A stretch of DNA of 64,000 nucleotides, taken from NCBI RefSeq assembly GCF_018263855.1, contig NZ_CP073318.1, positions 124,001-188,000 on the forward strand, given 5' to 3'. The number at the start of each line of letters is the position of its first letter. Position 1 is the stretch's first letter. The stretch is from Kutzneria sp. CA-103260 (lineage in GTDB: Bacteria; Actinomycetota; Actinomycetes; Mycobacteriales; Pseudonocardiaceae). A program made the translations under genes and the position numbers. The notes below the pieces were generated by a model. That model was not told the DNA's origin. It saw only the letters and a list, made by a program, of their open reading frames with translations, and ran no database searches. This document shows, one piece after another, positions 53,065 to 62,266 of this stretch.

Positions 53065-54753
53065 TCATCCCGTCACCGTCACCGGTGACACGTGTTCGTC
53101 CACTCCGGACTGGTCTCGCACAGTGGTGACGATCTCCCACTGGCCCGGCATCATCAGCGGCAGGCCGGTGACCCGGAATTTCCCGGTGTCCGTGGCCACT
53201 GCCGGGATTTCGCCGGTCGCGTAGCCGGTGGTCGGCATGACCGCCTGCACGCTCACGGTCGCGCCGGCCGACGGCGTCACGTCCAGCTCCACGGTCCCGG
53301 TGTCCACCAACCGGGCCGTGACGTCATGTTTTCCTTGCTTGGCAACAGGCGCCGGGGCGACGTGCACGGTCAGCGGGATCGTCTCGACCCGGTAGTTCCG
53401 CTCCACCTGGATCCAGGCCTGGTAGTCGCCCGGCAGCGGAAACGTGTACGTGAAAGCCACATCCGGGCCGTAGGCGGCGACGGTCTCGTCCGGCGCGCTG
53501 TCCCCGTTCACCGGCATCAGGCCGCCCATCGAGCCGGCGGCCATGGCCATGCCGGTCATGTCGCCGCCCATCGAGTGCGCGTGCACCCACACCGGCGCGG
53601 CTTGTGCGCCGCCGGGGCCGAGCGGCCCGACGGCGATCAGGTGTCCGAGCATTCCCAGCCAGGGCTGGAGATCCGCCGCGGCGCCGACGTGTGCGTCGAT
53701 GGTTCCCGGTTGACCGGCGGTGAAATCCGGCACGGTGACGTGGACGTCCGGCTCAGTCTGTTGCGTGGCAACAGTGTTGTCACCCGTGGCGTCGATCCCG
53801 GTGGTGGACCGCACCAGTTGGACGCCGCCGCCGGTGCGGGCGATCTCGGCCGACAGGGCGTAGTGGCCGGCGACCGGCAGCGTCAACGGGAACTGGAACA
53901 CCCCTGGGGCCACCCGGATCGGATGCAGGTGCCAGAGCTGCCCGGACGGCCCGATGACGATCAGGTGCAGCAAGGCGCTGTCGTGCACCATCAGATCGTC
54001 CACCGGCCGGCCGGTCGCGCCGTCGGTCAGGGCCAGCGTGAAGTCCAGAGGCTTTTGCGTGGCAACGGAAGTCGGCGACAGCGACAGGTTGGCCGGCTGG
54101 CGGGAGTAGTCGCCGGTCAGCGGTTGGGCCAGCCGGTAGGGATCGGTGGTGTTGACGCCGTCGGCGTCCAACTGCGTGCCTGGCTGCGGTGGCAACGGCA
54201 GCGTCGTCGACAGCACGGCCCCGGTGATCGCCACGGCCAGCCCGGCTATCGCGCCGCCGACCGGGATCATCGCCCACCACCCCCGCCGGGACCGGGTGGC
54301 GACGACGATGGTCGCCACCAGGCCCACGCCGGCGAGGAGAAAACCTAGATATACGGCCTGTTCCGGTGGACTGATCGGCTGCGCCGAGACCACGAACGGG
54401 ATGCGTGCCACCCGCTGCCCGTCGTCGATGGCCAGTTCCCACCGCCCGGCGGTGTCCACCCGCAGATCGCCGCCGTAGGAGCCGGGCCGGGCGCCGAGGG
54501 CGACGGCGGTCCCCTCGGCCGAACCCGGGCCGGTGATCGACAACCGCAGCGTGCCGGCCGGAGAGCCGGCGTGGGTGAGCACGTCGACGTGCAGCGGGCC
54601 GGGCACGCCGGTGACCCGGCGCAGCGTCACGGTCAGCTCGCGGTCGCCCAGCGTCTGGGCCACGTGCACGTCGCCGCTCGCGGACGCGGAGTCCGCGTAG
54701 GCCGGCGCGACGAGCAGCAGCCCGAGCAGGAGGGCCAGAACAGTGGCTTTCAT
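53065..54753 (-). CDS. Exported membrane protein with YtkA/CopC-like domains and a Met/His-rich segment
   Basis: The 562-residue protein has a signal peptide (1-20), an N-terminal beta domain, two membrane helices (about 132-152 and 163-184) and a large extracellular region with two LHLIVIGP...HLHP-like modules near 262-278 and 369-393. Residues 391-413 hold two histidines and six methionines (HAHSMGGDMTGMAMAAGSMG), the kind of cluster that binds Cu(I). Copper handling is a reasonable inference but not shown. The ATG at 54753 begins a clear signal peptide. It diverges from a two-component system that may control it. Confidence 0.75.
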   Translation of the reverse strand: MKATVLALLLGLLLVAPAYADSASASGDVHVAQTLGDRELTVTLRRVTGVPGPLHVDVLTHAGSPAGTLRLSITGPGSAEGTAVALGARPGSYGGDLRVDTAGRWELAIDDGQRVARIPFVVSAQPISPPEQAVYLGFLLAGVGLVATIVVATRSRRGWWAMIPVGGAIAGLAVAITGAVLSTTLPLPPQPGTQLDADGVNTTDPYRLAQPLTGDYSRQPANLSLSPTSVATQKPLDFTLALTDGATGRPVDDLMVHDSALLHLIVIGPSGQLWHLHPIRVAPGVFQFPLTLPVAGHYALSAEIARTGGGVQLVRSTTGIDATGDNTVATQQTEPDVHVTVPDFTAGQPGTIDAHVGAAADLQPWLGMLGHLIAVGPLGPGGAQAAPVWVHAHSMGGDMTGMAMAAGSMGGLMPVNGDSAPDETVAAYGPDVAFTYTFPLPGDYQAWIQVERNYRVETIPLTVHVAPAPVAKQGKHDVTARLVDTGTVELDVTPSAGATVSVQAVMPTTGYATGEIPAVATDTGKFRVTGLPLMMPGQWEIVTTVRDQSGVDEHVSPVTVTG

Positions 54754-54882
54754 CGTGATCGACGCTAGGGATCGAAACGTCTCCGGTAACCACGGCCGCG
54801 AGGGATGATTGTCCCCCGTGGGAGGGACTCGGCGCCGGGGTCGGGTGCCGCATGATCGGTGCCGGACCGACCGGGAGGGGCT

Positions 54883-56031
54883 ATGCAGTCGACCGCGCGT
54901 GGCCGGCTCGCGCGCCAGGCGCTGCTGGTCAGCGTGCTGGCGATGATCGTGGACGTCGGCGTTTCGCTGTACCAGGGCTGTGCCCTGAACACGTGGCCCC
55001 AGGTGGTCACGATGCTCGTGGTCATCGGCGCCGACCTGTGGCTGGCCGGCCCGGCCCGGCTGTCCGGCCTGGTCGCGGTCACGCACGGGCTGGTGCGGAT
55101 CCTGTCCATGGTCGCGGTCGGCCCGCCCGCGCAGGGCAACACCGCCGGCCTGATGATCGCCGGCTACCGGGCCGGCGCCTGGCAGCGCGGCTGGTCGGCG
55201 TGGCTCTCGGTGATCGCCACGATGGCCTGCGTGGGACTCTCCCGGATCCTGGTGTTCGGGGTGGGGGCCAGCTGGCCGCTGCTGATTCTCACCATGGTGG
55301 AGAACGGTCTGCTGCCGTGGCTGGTCGGCCACTACACCACCACCCGCCGCGACTATCTGACCGAGCTGGAGCAGCGCGCCGAGCAGGAACGCCGCGACGC
55401 CAAGGAGGCGGTGGCCAAGGCGGTGGCCGAGGAGCGCGGGGCGATCGCCCGCGACCTGCACGACGTCATCGCCCACCACGTCAGCGCGATCAACGTGCAC
55501 GCCGGCGCGGCCCGCCTGATCATGGCCGGCGACCAGCACAGCGCCGAGCTCGGCGAGTCCGTGACGGCGGTGGAGAGCTCGGCCCGCTCGGCCATGGTCG
55601 AGCTCCGGCACCTGCTGGACCTGCTGCACGGCGACCGCGCAGACGGGGCCCGGCAGCCCGGCCTGGACAACATTGACGAGCTGTTCGACGGCGTGCGCGC
55701 CGCCGGCCTGCACGCCTCGCTGATCACCACCGGCCGGCCCCGCGACCTGCCGGAATCGCTGGACATCGCGCTGTACCGGATCGCCCAGGAGATGCTCACC
55801 AACGCCCTGCGCCACGGCGACGGCACATCCGTCGCCATGCACCTCGACTACGGCGAGTCGTCGCTGGTCCTGTCGGCCAGCAACCCGATGCCGTCGGACG
55901 CGCGGGTGTCCGACGGCCCGCACCGGGGTCTGGCCGGCATCGCCAACCGGGCCGGCATGTTCAAGGGCGTGGCCAGCAGCGGCCCGGCCGCCGACGGCAC
56001 CTGGCGCACCGCGGTGGTGTTCCCGCTGTGA
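54883..56031 (+). CDS. NarL-type sensor histidine kinase
   Basis: The 382-residue membrane kinase has four to five helices in the first 150 residues, a coiled linker, the HisKA_3 dimerisation motif with phosphoacceptor His193 (IARDLHDVIAHHVSAI) and an ATPase domain with NALRHGDG as the N box and GLAGIANRAGMF as the G box. GGGAGGGG precedes the ATG at 54883. It has almost no extracellular loop, so it probably senses a membrane-linked signal. The response regulator overlaps its stop by four bases (GTGA). Confidence 0.9.
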   Translation: MQSTARGRLARQALLVSVLAMIVDVGVSLYQGCALNTWPQVVTMLVVIGADLWLAGPARLSGLVAVTHGLVRILSMVAVGPPAQGNTAGLMIAGYRAGAWQRGWSAWLSVIATMACVGLSRILVFGVGASWPLLILTMVENGLLPWLVGHYTTTRRDYLTELEQRAEQERRDAKEAVAKAVAEERGAIARDLHDVIAHHVSAINVHAGAARLIMAGDQHSAELGESVTAVESSARSAMVELRHLLDLLHGDRADGARQPGLDNIDELFDGVRAAGLHASLITTGRPRDLPESLDIALYRIAQEMLTNALRHGDGTSVAMHLDYGESSLVLSASNPMPSDARVSDGPHRGLAGIANRAGMFKGVASSGPAADGTWRTAVVFPL

Positions 56032-56684
56032 CTCTCGACGTGCTGTTGGCCGACGACCACGCGATGTTCCGCTCCGGGATGCGCGCGATCCTCGGCACCC
56101 AGGCGGAGTTCCGGTGCGTGGCCGAGGTCGGCGACGGCAGCGCGGCGGTGGCCGAGACGGTGCGGCTGCGGCCGGATGTGGCCGTGCTGGACGTGCGGAT
56201 GCCCAAAATGGACGGCCTGGCCGCCACCGAGGCGATCCTGGCCGCGCCCGGCAACCGCACAAAAGTGATCGTGTTGACCACTTATGACCACGACGAGTAC
56301 GTGTACCGGGCGTTGCGGGCCGGGGCCAGCGGCTTCCTGCTCAAGAGCCTGCCGCCGGAGGAGCTGATCACCGCGGTGCGGGTGGCCGCCCGTGGTGACG
56401 CCCTGATCGACCCGTCGGTGACGCACCGGCTGATCGGCCGCTTCGCCACCGCGGTCGCGCCGCCGCCCGAGCCGCCGGAGCTCGCCCAGCTCACGCCTCG
56501 TGAACGTGAAGTCCTGTTGCTGGTGGCCAAAGCCCACAGCAACGCGGAGATCGCCGTGCAGCTGCATGTCGGCGACGAGACCGTGAAGACGCACGTCTCG
56601 CGGATCCTGGCCAAACTGGGGCTGCGGGACCGGGTGCACGCTGTCGTCTACGCGCACCTGAATGGACTTGTGCGCGGCCAATAA
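56028..56684 (+). CDS. NarL/FixJ-family response regulator
   Basis: The 218-residue protein has a receiver domain with Asp9/Asp10, phosphoacceptor Asp55 (VAVLDVRMPKMDG) and Lys106 (FLLKSLPPEE), and a LuxR-type helix-turn-helix (LTPREREVLLLVAKAHSNAE, ETVKTHVSRILAKLGLRDRV). It is translated from a GTG inside the kinase stop. The divergent exported-protein operon is the closest candidate target. Confidence 0.92.
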   Translation: MTLDVLLADDHAMFRSGMRAILGTQAEFRCVAEVGDGSAAVAETVRLRPDVAVLDVRMPKMDGLAATEAILAAPGNRTKVIVLTTYDHDEYVYRALRAGASGFLLKSLPPEELITAVRVAARGDALIDPSVTHRLIGRFATAVAPPPEPPELAQLTPREREVLLLVAKAHSNAEIAVQLHVGDETVKTHVSRILAKLGLRDRVHAVVYAHLNGLVRGQ

Positions 56685-56693
56685 TCTGGACGG

Positions 56694-57257
56694 ATGCGAC
56701 CGGAACCGGGCCAGGTGCTGCATTTCTCCGAGGATCCGACGATCACCGTCTTCGAGCCGCACGTCGCGGCGACGGCCAAGCAACCCGAGGCGTACGTCTG
56801 GGCGGTCGACGCCGCCCGCTCGCCCGACTACTGGTTCCCGCGGCAGTGCCCACGGGCCATGGCGTGGACGGAGGAGTCCACAACGGAGGATGACCGCTCG
56901 TTCCTCGGCGACGACCGGGTGCACGCGGTCGAATACGGCTGGCTGGACGCGATGCGGACCGTCGAGCTGTACGCGTACCGGCTGCCGGCCGCCGACTTCG
57001 AGCCGTTCGGGGACTACTGCCACGTGTCCACCCGCACCGTCCGTCCGCTCGGGCCGGCCGAGCGGGTCGGCGACCTGTTCGCCCTGCACGAGGCGGCCGG
57101 CATCCAGCTGCGGGTGCTGCCGAACCTGTGGCCGTTCTGGGACCGGGTGATCGCCGGCTCCCTCGGGTTCAGCGGCATTCGGCTGGGCAACGCCTGCCCG
57201 CGCGGGCAAGCGCGGGCGGTTATCCAGCCAGAAACCGGATGCATCCGGTCGACATGA
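56694..57257 (+). CDS. DUF6886-like protein
   Basis: The 187-residue protein begins MRPEPGQVLHFSEDPTITVF and contains YVWAVDAARSPDYWFPRQCP and RVHAVEYGWLDAM. These are conserved in an uncharacterised bacterial family of this size. It has no signal peptide or membrane helix. It lies nine bases after the response regulator on the same strand. The last 20 residues (from GNACPRGQ) look like unconserved read-through. Function unknown. Confidence 0.78.
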   Translation: MRPEPGQVLHFSEDPTITVFEPHVAATAKQPEAYVWAVDAARSPDYWFPRQCPRAMAWTEESTTEDDRSFLGDDRVHAVEYGWLDAMRTVELYAYRLPAADFEPFGDYCHVSTRTVRPLGPAERVGDLFALHEAAGIQLRVLPNLWPFWDRVIAGSLGFSGIRLGNACPRGQARAVIQPETGCIRST

Positions 57258-57325
57258 CACGGGGCCGAGCTCACCATCGCTAGCATCCCGGACAGTCCGG
57301 GTCGGCTGAGGTGAGGAGGCGTCTG

Positions 57326-58243
57326 ATGCGCCGCGTGGTGTTCCTGGTGCAGCCGCAGGTGTACCTGCTCGACCTGGCCGGCCCGGCCGAGGTGTTCCAC
57401 GCCGCGCGCGACTTCGGCCTGCCCTACGAACTGTCCTATGTGGGCGACGAGCCCGAGGTGGTCACCGCCGAACTGCTGCCGGTGCGCCTCGCCACGACCT
57501 GGCCTACGTTGTCCCCCAACGACATTGTCATCGTGCCGGGCAAGCAGTGCGCCACGCTGGAGGATGTCGCGCCGAGCGAGCGGGCGTTGGCGATGCTGCG
57601 CTCGCACCACCGCCAGGGCGGCATGGTGATCAGCGTCTGCGCCGCCACCGAGACGCTCGGCCGGGCCGGGCTGCTCGACGGCCGGCGCTGCGCGACCCAT
57701 CACCAGTTGCAGGACGAGCTGGCCGCGCGCTACCCGGCGGCCGAGGTCGTGCGGGACGTTCTGTATACAGTGGACGGAAATCTGGCCACGTCGGCCGGGA
57801 TCGCCAGCGGCATCGATCTGTGCCTGCACCTGATCGCCACCTGGCACGGGCCGACCATGGCCGGGCGCATCGCCCGGGCACTGGTCGTGTACGCCCGGCG
57901 CAACGGCGCCGACGAACAGGTCAGCACCCTGCTGCGGCACCGCAGCCACCTGTCCGACCTGGTCCACCGGCTCCAGGACGTGATCGACGAGCGGTACACC
58001 GAGCCGCTGCGGCTGGCCGAGCTGAGCCGCAAGTTCGGATGCAGCGAGCGCACCATCACCCGGCGCTTCCGGGACGCCACCGGCCTGACGCCGCTGCGCT
58101 ACCAGCAGGCGCTGCGGCTGGAGCGGGCCGAACACCTCATCGCCAGCGGGACCACGGTCGAGGGCGCGGCCCGGGCTGTCGGCTTCTCCGACTCGCGGAC
58201 CCTGCGGGCGCTGCGGGCCGCCGCCCGCACGGCCTCCGTCTAA
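57326..58243 (+). CDS. GlxA-type regulator (DJ-1/PfpI domain plus AraC DNA-binding domain)
   Basis: The 305-residue protein has a DJ-1/PfpI domain (VVFLVQPQVYLLDLAGPAEV, GGMVISVCAATETLGRAG) and two C-terminal AraC helices-turn-helices (LRLAELSRKFGCSERTITRR and TTVEGAARAVGFSDSRTLRA). The ATG at 57326 follows AGGAGG (57314-57319) at good spacing; a GTG at 57311 overlaps that site. It is distinct from the GlxA-type protein at 13142. Its target is unknown; no amidase or dehydrogenase is next to it. Confidence 0.88.
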   Translation: MRRVVFLVQPQVYLLDLAGPAEVFHAARDFGLPYELSYVGDEPEVVTAELLPVRLATTWPTLSPNDIVIVPGKQCATLEDVAPSERALAMLRSHHRQGGMVISVCAATETLGRAGLLDGRRCATHHQLQDELAARYPAAEVVRDVLYTVDGNLATSAGIASGIDLCLHLIATWHGPTMAGRIARALVVYARRNGADEQVSTLLRHRSHLSDLVHRLQDVIDERYTEPLRLAELSRKFGCSERTITRRFRDATGLTPLRYQQALRLERAEHLIASGTTVEGAARAVGFSDSRTLRALRAAARTASV

Positions 58244-58270
58244 GTTCTGAACCCAGATTACACTGGTGGC

Positions 58271-58747
58271 GTGGACGAGAGGGTCGGGTACAGCACCGAG
58301 AACTGCTCCATCGCACGCACCCTGCAGTTGGTGGGGGAGCGATGGACACTGCTCATCCTGCGCGAGGCGTTCTACGGCAACCGGCGGTTCGAGCAGTTCC
58401 AGCAGCGCACCGGCGTCGCCCGCAATCTGCTGGCCACCCGCCTGGCCACCCTCGTCGAGCACGGCATCCTCGACCGGCAGAGCTACCAGGAGGCTGGGCA
58501 GCGGGCCCGCCAGGAGTACCGGCTCACCACCAAGGGCAAGGAGCTGTACCCGATTCTGGTGGCCCTGCTGGACTGGGGCGACCGGCACGTCGCCGACCCC
58601 GAGGGCCCCGCCGTGCTGCTGCACCACCGGGACTGCGGTGCGCCCGTGCACGCCGACCTGCGTTGCGACGCCGGGCACGAGCACCTCGCCGCCCGCGACG
58701 TCAGCCCTACTCCCGGCCCCGGGGCTCGGCTAGCAGCCGCTCAATGA
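58271..58747 (+). CDS. HxlR-family transcriptional regulator
   Basis: The 158-residue protein has the HxlR winged helix with the signature cysteine: YSTENCSIARTLQLVGERWT, LLILREAFYGNRRFEQF and TGVARNLLATRLATLVEHGI. Many relatives sense quinones, aldehydes or reactive electrophiles through that cysteine. It begins with a GTG 27 bases after the GlxA-type gene, and its last 41 bases overlap the convergent membrane-protein gene. No divergent oxidoreductase is present. Confidence 0.88.
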   Translation: MDERVGYSTENCSIARTLQLVGERWTLLILREAFYGNRRFEQFQQRTGVARNLLATRLATLVEHGILDRQSYQEAGQRARQEYRLTTKGKELYPILVALLDWGDRHVADPEGPAVLLHHRDCGAPVHADLRCDAGHEHLAARDVSPTPGPGARLAAAQ

Positions 58748-59453
58748 CCTTTTTCGGCGGCTGGACGAGGATCGCGCCGGCGACCACCAGCATGCCGATC
58801 GCCTCCATGCCGATCTCGTTGGAGACGTCGACACCGTGAGCCAGGTCGGCGGCCGTGATGAGCGCCCAGGCCCGGATTGCCGCTGACGCCACCATGATCA
58901 CGCCGTAGGCCACGGTGATCGTGCGCTGCCAGAACCGGTAGCGCGGCTCCTCCCGCCAGGCCCGCTCGAACGCCTTCTCCCGTTTCGGATCCCCGAACGT
59001 CGCCAGCGTCGCCGTCACCGCGTGCCCGAACGGCACCCGATGTAGCAACGTCACCAGGCAGAACACGCCGCCGAGCAGGAAATACGCCGGCTCCCGCAAG
59101 GCTGCCACCAGCGGGCTCCTCGTCGCCGCCGCTGTCACGATCGTCACCGCCAGTTCGCACAGCACCAGCACGCCGATCATGTCCAGCCGTCCCCGGCGGA
59201 CGGTGAACCACGCCGCCGTGGCCCCCACTGCCATGGCCGGCGCCGTCAACGCCCAGAACACATCGACGCCGAAGGCTCGCAGCAGGTAGTAGAGGCCGAT
59301 CGACAGCACGAGCTCCAGCAGCGTCGACCCGAGCCCGCTGCCCGACCGCTTCCCGGTTGCCCCGTCCTGTTTCGCAGCTGCCGCTTCCTGTTTCAGGCCT
59401 GCCCTGTCCTGTTCTCCGGCTGCTTCGTCCTGATTCCCGGCGGTCAACCCCAT
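58707..59453 (-). CDS. Membrane protein, VC0807-like
   Basis: The 248-residue protein has a charged, low-complexity N-terminus (residues 1-40, rich in Ala, Gln, Lys and Asp) and five to six hydrophobic helices. The LELVLSIGLYYLLRAFGVDV segment and the paired PAYFLLGGVFCLVTLL and FGDPKREKAFERAWRE regions resemble the uncharacterised VC0807/septation-protein-A-like family. GAGG lies close to the ATG at 59453. It diverges from the secreted beta-helix gene. Function unknown. Confidence 0.68.
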   Translation of the reverse strand: MGLTAGNQDEAAGEQDRAGLKQEAAAAKQDGATGKRSGSGLGSTLLELVLSIGLYYLLRAFGVDVFWALTAPAMAVGATAAWFTVRRGRLDMIGVLVLCELAVTIVTAAATRSPLVAALREPAYFLLGGVFCLVTLLHRVPFGHAVTATLATFGDPKREKAFERAWREEPRYRFWQRTITVAYGVIMVASAAIRAWALITAADLAHGVDVSNEIGMEAIGMLVVAGAILVQPPKKVIERLLAEPRGRE

Positions 59454-59556
59454 CTGCCTCGCACCCCCTGAACACTTAATAGTCTCTGTCGTACTAGTCC
59501 AGTACAGACTATCGCGAAATCAACCCTCGCTCCGAGGATGGGCGTGTGTCTATATT

Positions 59557-59576
59557 CATCGGACGTCTGTCCGATG
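59557..59576. promoter_or_regulatory. Perfect 20-base palindrome before the beta-helix gene
   Basis: CATCGGAC-GTCT-GTCCGATG overlaps the ribosome binding site region of the gene starting at 59585. A LacI- or TetR-type repressor is the likely binder. One CATCGGAC half recurs at 63521-63528 between the SGNH and GH92 genes. Confidence 0.6.
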
Positions 59577-59584
59577 GAGGTCTG

Positions 59585-62173
59585 ATGCGGTTAGCCATTG
59601 TTGTCGCCGCACACCTGGTAGCTGCCGCTACCGCCGTGGGTGTGAACGGGCATACCTCGGATGTTCTGCATGTTTCGCCCGACGGGTGGGGCAACTCCTG
59701 CCTGGCCCAGCTGCCCTGCTCGCTGACCGCAGCCCGGGACAAGGCCCGGAACGAGAACGGCGACGTGGTCGTCGAACTGAGCGGCGGCACCTACCGACTG
59801 ACCACGCCGTTCACCCTGGGCCCGCAGGATTCTGGCCGGCCGGGCCACAGCGTCGTCTACCGGGCGGCCCCCGGTCAGCACCCGGTGCTCAGCGGCGGCA
59901 CCAAGGTCACCGGTTTCACCAAGGTGGACGCCGCGAAGAACATCTACCGGGCCAAGGTGCCGAAGGGCACTGAGAGCCGGGACCTGTTCGTCGACGGCAC
60001 GAGGGCGCAGCGGACCCGCAGCGCCGCCAACCCGCCCGGCTTCTCCACCACCGCAACGGGTTTCACCACCGCCGACGGCTCGTACGCCGGCTGGACCAAC
60101 CAGAGCCAGGTCGAGATCGTCAACGACAGCGGCTGGAAGCAGATGCGCTGCCCGCTGGCCTCGATCAGCCGCAACGCGGGCGGCGGCTCCGACCTGACGG
60201 TCGACCCGGGCTGCTGGAACAACAACCACAGCAACGTGCCCAACCCGGGCTTTCCCTTCAACGGCGCGGGACTCCCCTCGCTCAACGGCATCAGCTGGAT
60301 CGAGAACGCCTACCAGCTGCTCGGCACGCCCGGCCAGTTCTACCTGGACGGCGCCGCCGGCTATCTCTACTACGTGCCGCGGCCCGGTGAGAACCTGGCC
60401 AAGGCCGACGTCGAACTGCCCACCGCACAAGAGCTTCTGGACGTCAGCGGCACGCCCGGCCACCTCGCGCCGCTCAACGACACCGACTGGCGCGCCACCT
60501 ACACCGGCAGCTGGGGTTACCAGAACGGCCGCCCGACCGGCGACCTCGCCGGGGACGTGCACTACACCAGCACCAACGGCAACTCCTTCAGCTACACCTT
60601 CACCGGCACCGGCATCCAGGTGCTGTCGGAGACCAACTCCGACGAGGGCACCGTCGACGTCTACGTGGACGGCGTGCGGCAGCAGACCGTCGACGCCAGT
60701 TCGCCGGAACGCCTGGCGCAGCAGGCGATCGTGAGCGTCACCGGCCTGCCCAAGGGTCAGCACACGATCAAGCTGGTCAAGACCGGCGGCTCGTACCTGC
60801 TGGTCGACGGGGTCACGGTGATTCCCGACGTCGTGAATCCCGCGCACGACATCACCTTCTCCGGCATCACGTTCGCCGACACGACCTGGAACGCACCCAC
60901 CGCCGAGGGGTACGTCGACAACCAGGCGGGCGTGCTGTGGGATCCGACCACCCGTGCGCCGATCCGCATCCCCGCCGCCGTGCAGGTGCACCGCGGCCAG
61001 CGCATCACCTTCTCCGACGACACCGTGCGCAATGTCGGCACCAGCGGCATCGAGCTGGCCGACCAGACCCAGGATTCCACCGTCTACCGCAGCACCGTCA
61101 CGGACACGTCCGGCATCGGCGTCGCGGTCGGCGAGGTCGACGACTACTACCAGACCCAGCCCGCGCTCCAGACCAGCGGCAACTCCGTGTCCGACAACAC
61201 GATCCAGCGCGTCGGGCAGGAATTCGCCGACGCCGTCGGCATTCTCGTCGGGCACAGCCGCAACACCACGCTGTCGCACAACGACGTCGGCTACACGCCC
61301 TACTCGGGCATCTCCATCGGCTGGGGCTGGGGCTGGGCCTCCAGCTGCGATCTGCAGGCCGAGCAAGGGCTATCGCAGCCGTGCGCCCATGGCAGCACCT
61401 ACACCGGCGGCAACCACGTCGTCGGCAACCACGTGCACAGCGTGATGGGGGAGCTGTTCGACGGCGGCCCCATCTACACGCTCGGCGGCCAGGCCGCCCA
61501 GTCCGAGTTCACCGGCAACGTGCTCGGCGAGTGCGTCAACGGCTGCAACGCCATCTACCACGACGAGGGCAGTTCCCTCTGGTACACCCACGACAACGTG
61601 GTCAAGTCGGTGGGCGGCTCGCTGTGGCTGAACCTGTGGACGCCGACCATCCACGACGACAAGATCGTGGACAACTACACCGACACCGGCAACTACAACA
61701 ACAACGGCACCAACATCACGTTCCAACCATCCACTGTGGTCCCCGACGACAACTGGCCGCCGGCCGCCCAGGCCATCATCAACGCCGCCGGTCCCGACAC
61801 CCCCAAGCCCGACCTGGTCGACGACGACGACCTGCGCGTCGCCTACCGTGGCAGCTGGTCCTTCCAGGGCGGGCGGTCCTACGGCGATCTGGACGGCGGT
61901 GTGCACTACAGCCAGCAGAACGGCGACTCGGCGACGATCACCTTCCAGGGCACCGGAATCAGCTTCCTCACCGAGACCAACTCCGACGAGGGCCACATCG
62001 GCGTGACCCTTGACGGCGTGGCCCAGCCGGCGGTCAACGCCAACACCACCCAGCGAGGCGCGCAGCAGAAGGTGTTCACGGCCAAGGGTTTGCAGCCCGG
62101 CACGCACACCCTGACCGTGAGCAAGATCGACGGAACGTACTTCCTGGTCGACGGCTTCCAGCTGATCGGCTGA
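59585..62173 (+). CDS. Secreted right-handed beta-helix protein with duplicated accessory domain
   Basis: The 862-residue protein has a short signal-like N-terminus (MRLAIVVAAHLVAAATAVGV) and a parallel beta-helix split into two blocks. A domain of about 115 residues (TGSWGYQNGRPTGDLAG, ETNSDEGTVDVYVDG, LLVDGVTVI) sits between the blocks and recurs at the C-terminus (RGSWSFQGGRSYGDLDG, ETNSDEGHIGVTLDG, FLVDGFQLIG). The helix part resembles GH141-like or pectate-lyase-like glycan enzymes; no catalytic residues can be fixed. GGAGG before the ATG at 59585 supports the start. A palindrome covers its promoter. Confidence 0.82.
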   Translation: MRLAIVVAAHLVAAATAVGVNGHTSDVLHVSPDGWGNSCLAQLPCSLTAARDKARNENGDVVVELSGGTYRLTTPFTLGPQDSGRPGHSVVYRAAPGQHPVLSGGTKVTGFTKVDAAKNIYRAKVPKGTESRDLFVDGTRAQRTRSAANPPGFSTTATGFTTADGSYAGWTNQSQVEIVNDSGWKQMRCPLASISRNAGGGSDLTVDPGCWNNNHSNVPNPGFPFNGAGLPSLNGISWIENAYQLLGTPGQFYLDGAAGYLYYVPRPGENLAKADVELPTAQELLDVSGTPGHLAPLNDTDWRATYTGSWGYQNGRPTGDLAGDVHYTSTNGNSFSYTFTGTGIQVLSETNSDEGTVDVYVDGVRQQTVDASSPERLAQQAIVSVTGLPKGQHTIKLVKTGGSYLLVDGVTVIPDVVNPAHDITFSGITFADTTWNAPTAEGYVDNQAGVLWDPTTRAPIRIPAAVQVHRGQRITFSDDTVRNVGTSGIELADQTQDSTVYRSTVTDTSGIGVAVGEVDDYYQTQPALQTSGNSVSDNTIQRVGQEFADAVGILVGHSRNTTLSHNDVGYTPYSGISIGWGWGWASSCDLQAEQGLSQPCAHGSTYTGGNHVVGNHVHSVMGELFDGGPIYTLGGQAAQSEFTGNVLGECVNGCNAIYHDEGSSLWYTHDNVVKSVGGSLWLNLWTPTIHDDKIVDNYTDTGNYNNNGTNITFQPSTVVPDDNWPPAAQAIINAAGPDTPKPDLVDDDDLRVAYRGSWSFQGGRSYGDLDGGVHYSQQNGDSATITFQGTGISFLTETNSDEGHIGVTLDGVAQPAVNANTTQRGAQQKVFTAKGLQPGTHTLTVSKIDGTYFLVDGFQLIG

Positions 62174-62192
62174 GGGAGCAGCGAGATGCGGT

Positions 62193-62235
62193 GAAGGGGG
62201 CTTTCCTGGCGTTGAACGCCAGGAAAGCCCCCTTC
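62193..62235. terminator. Bidirectional hairpin terminator
   Basis: A 20-base stem with a 3-base loop lies between the convergent beta-helix and SGNH genes. The arms contain GGGGGCTTTCCTGGCG and its complement; the A/T runs within the stem make it work in either direction. Confidence 0.82.
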
Positions 62236-62266
62236 CGGGCGTTCGGCGGGTGGTGGAGGTGTGCCG

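Noticed and set aside
57761..57770. CTGTATACAG, similar to the GntR-type operator core
   Set aside because: It lies inside the GlxA-type coding sequence and lacks the flanking CATA and CAATC parts.
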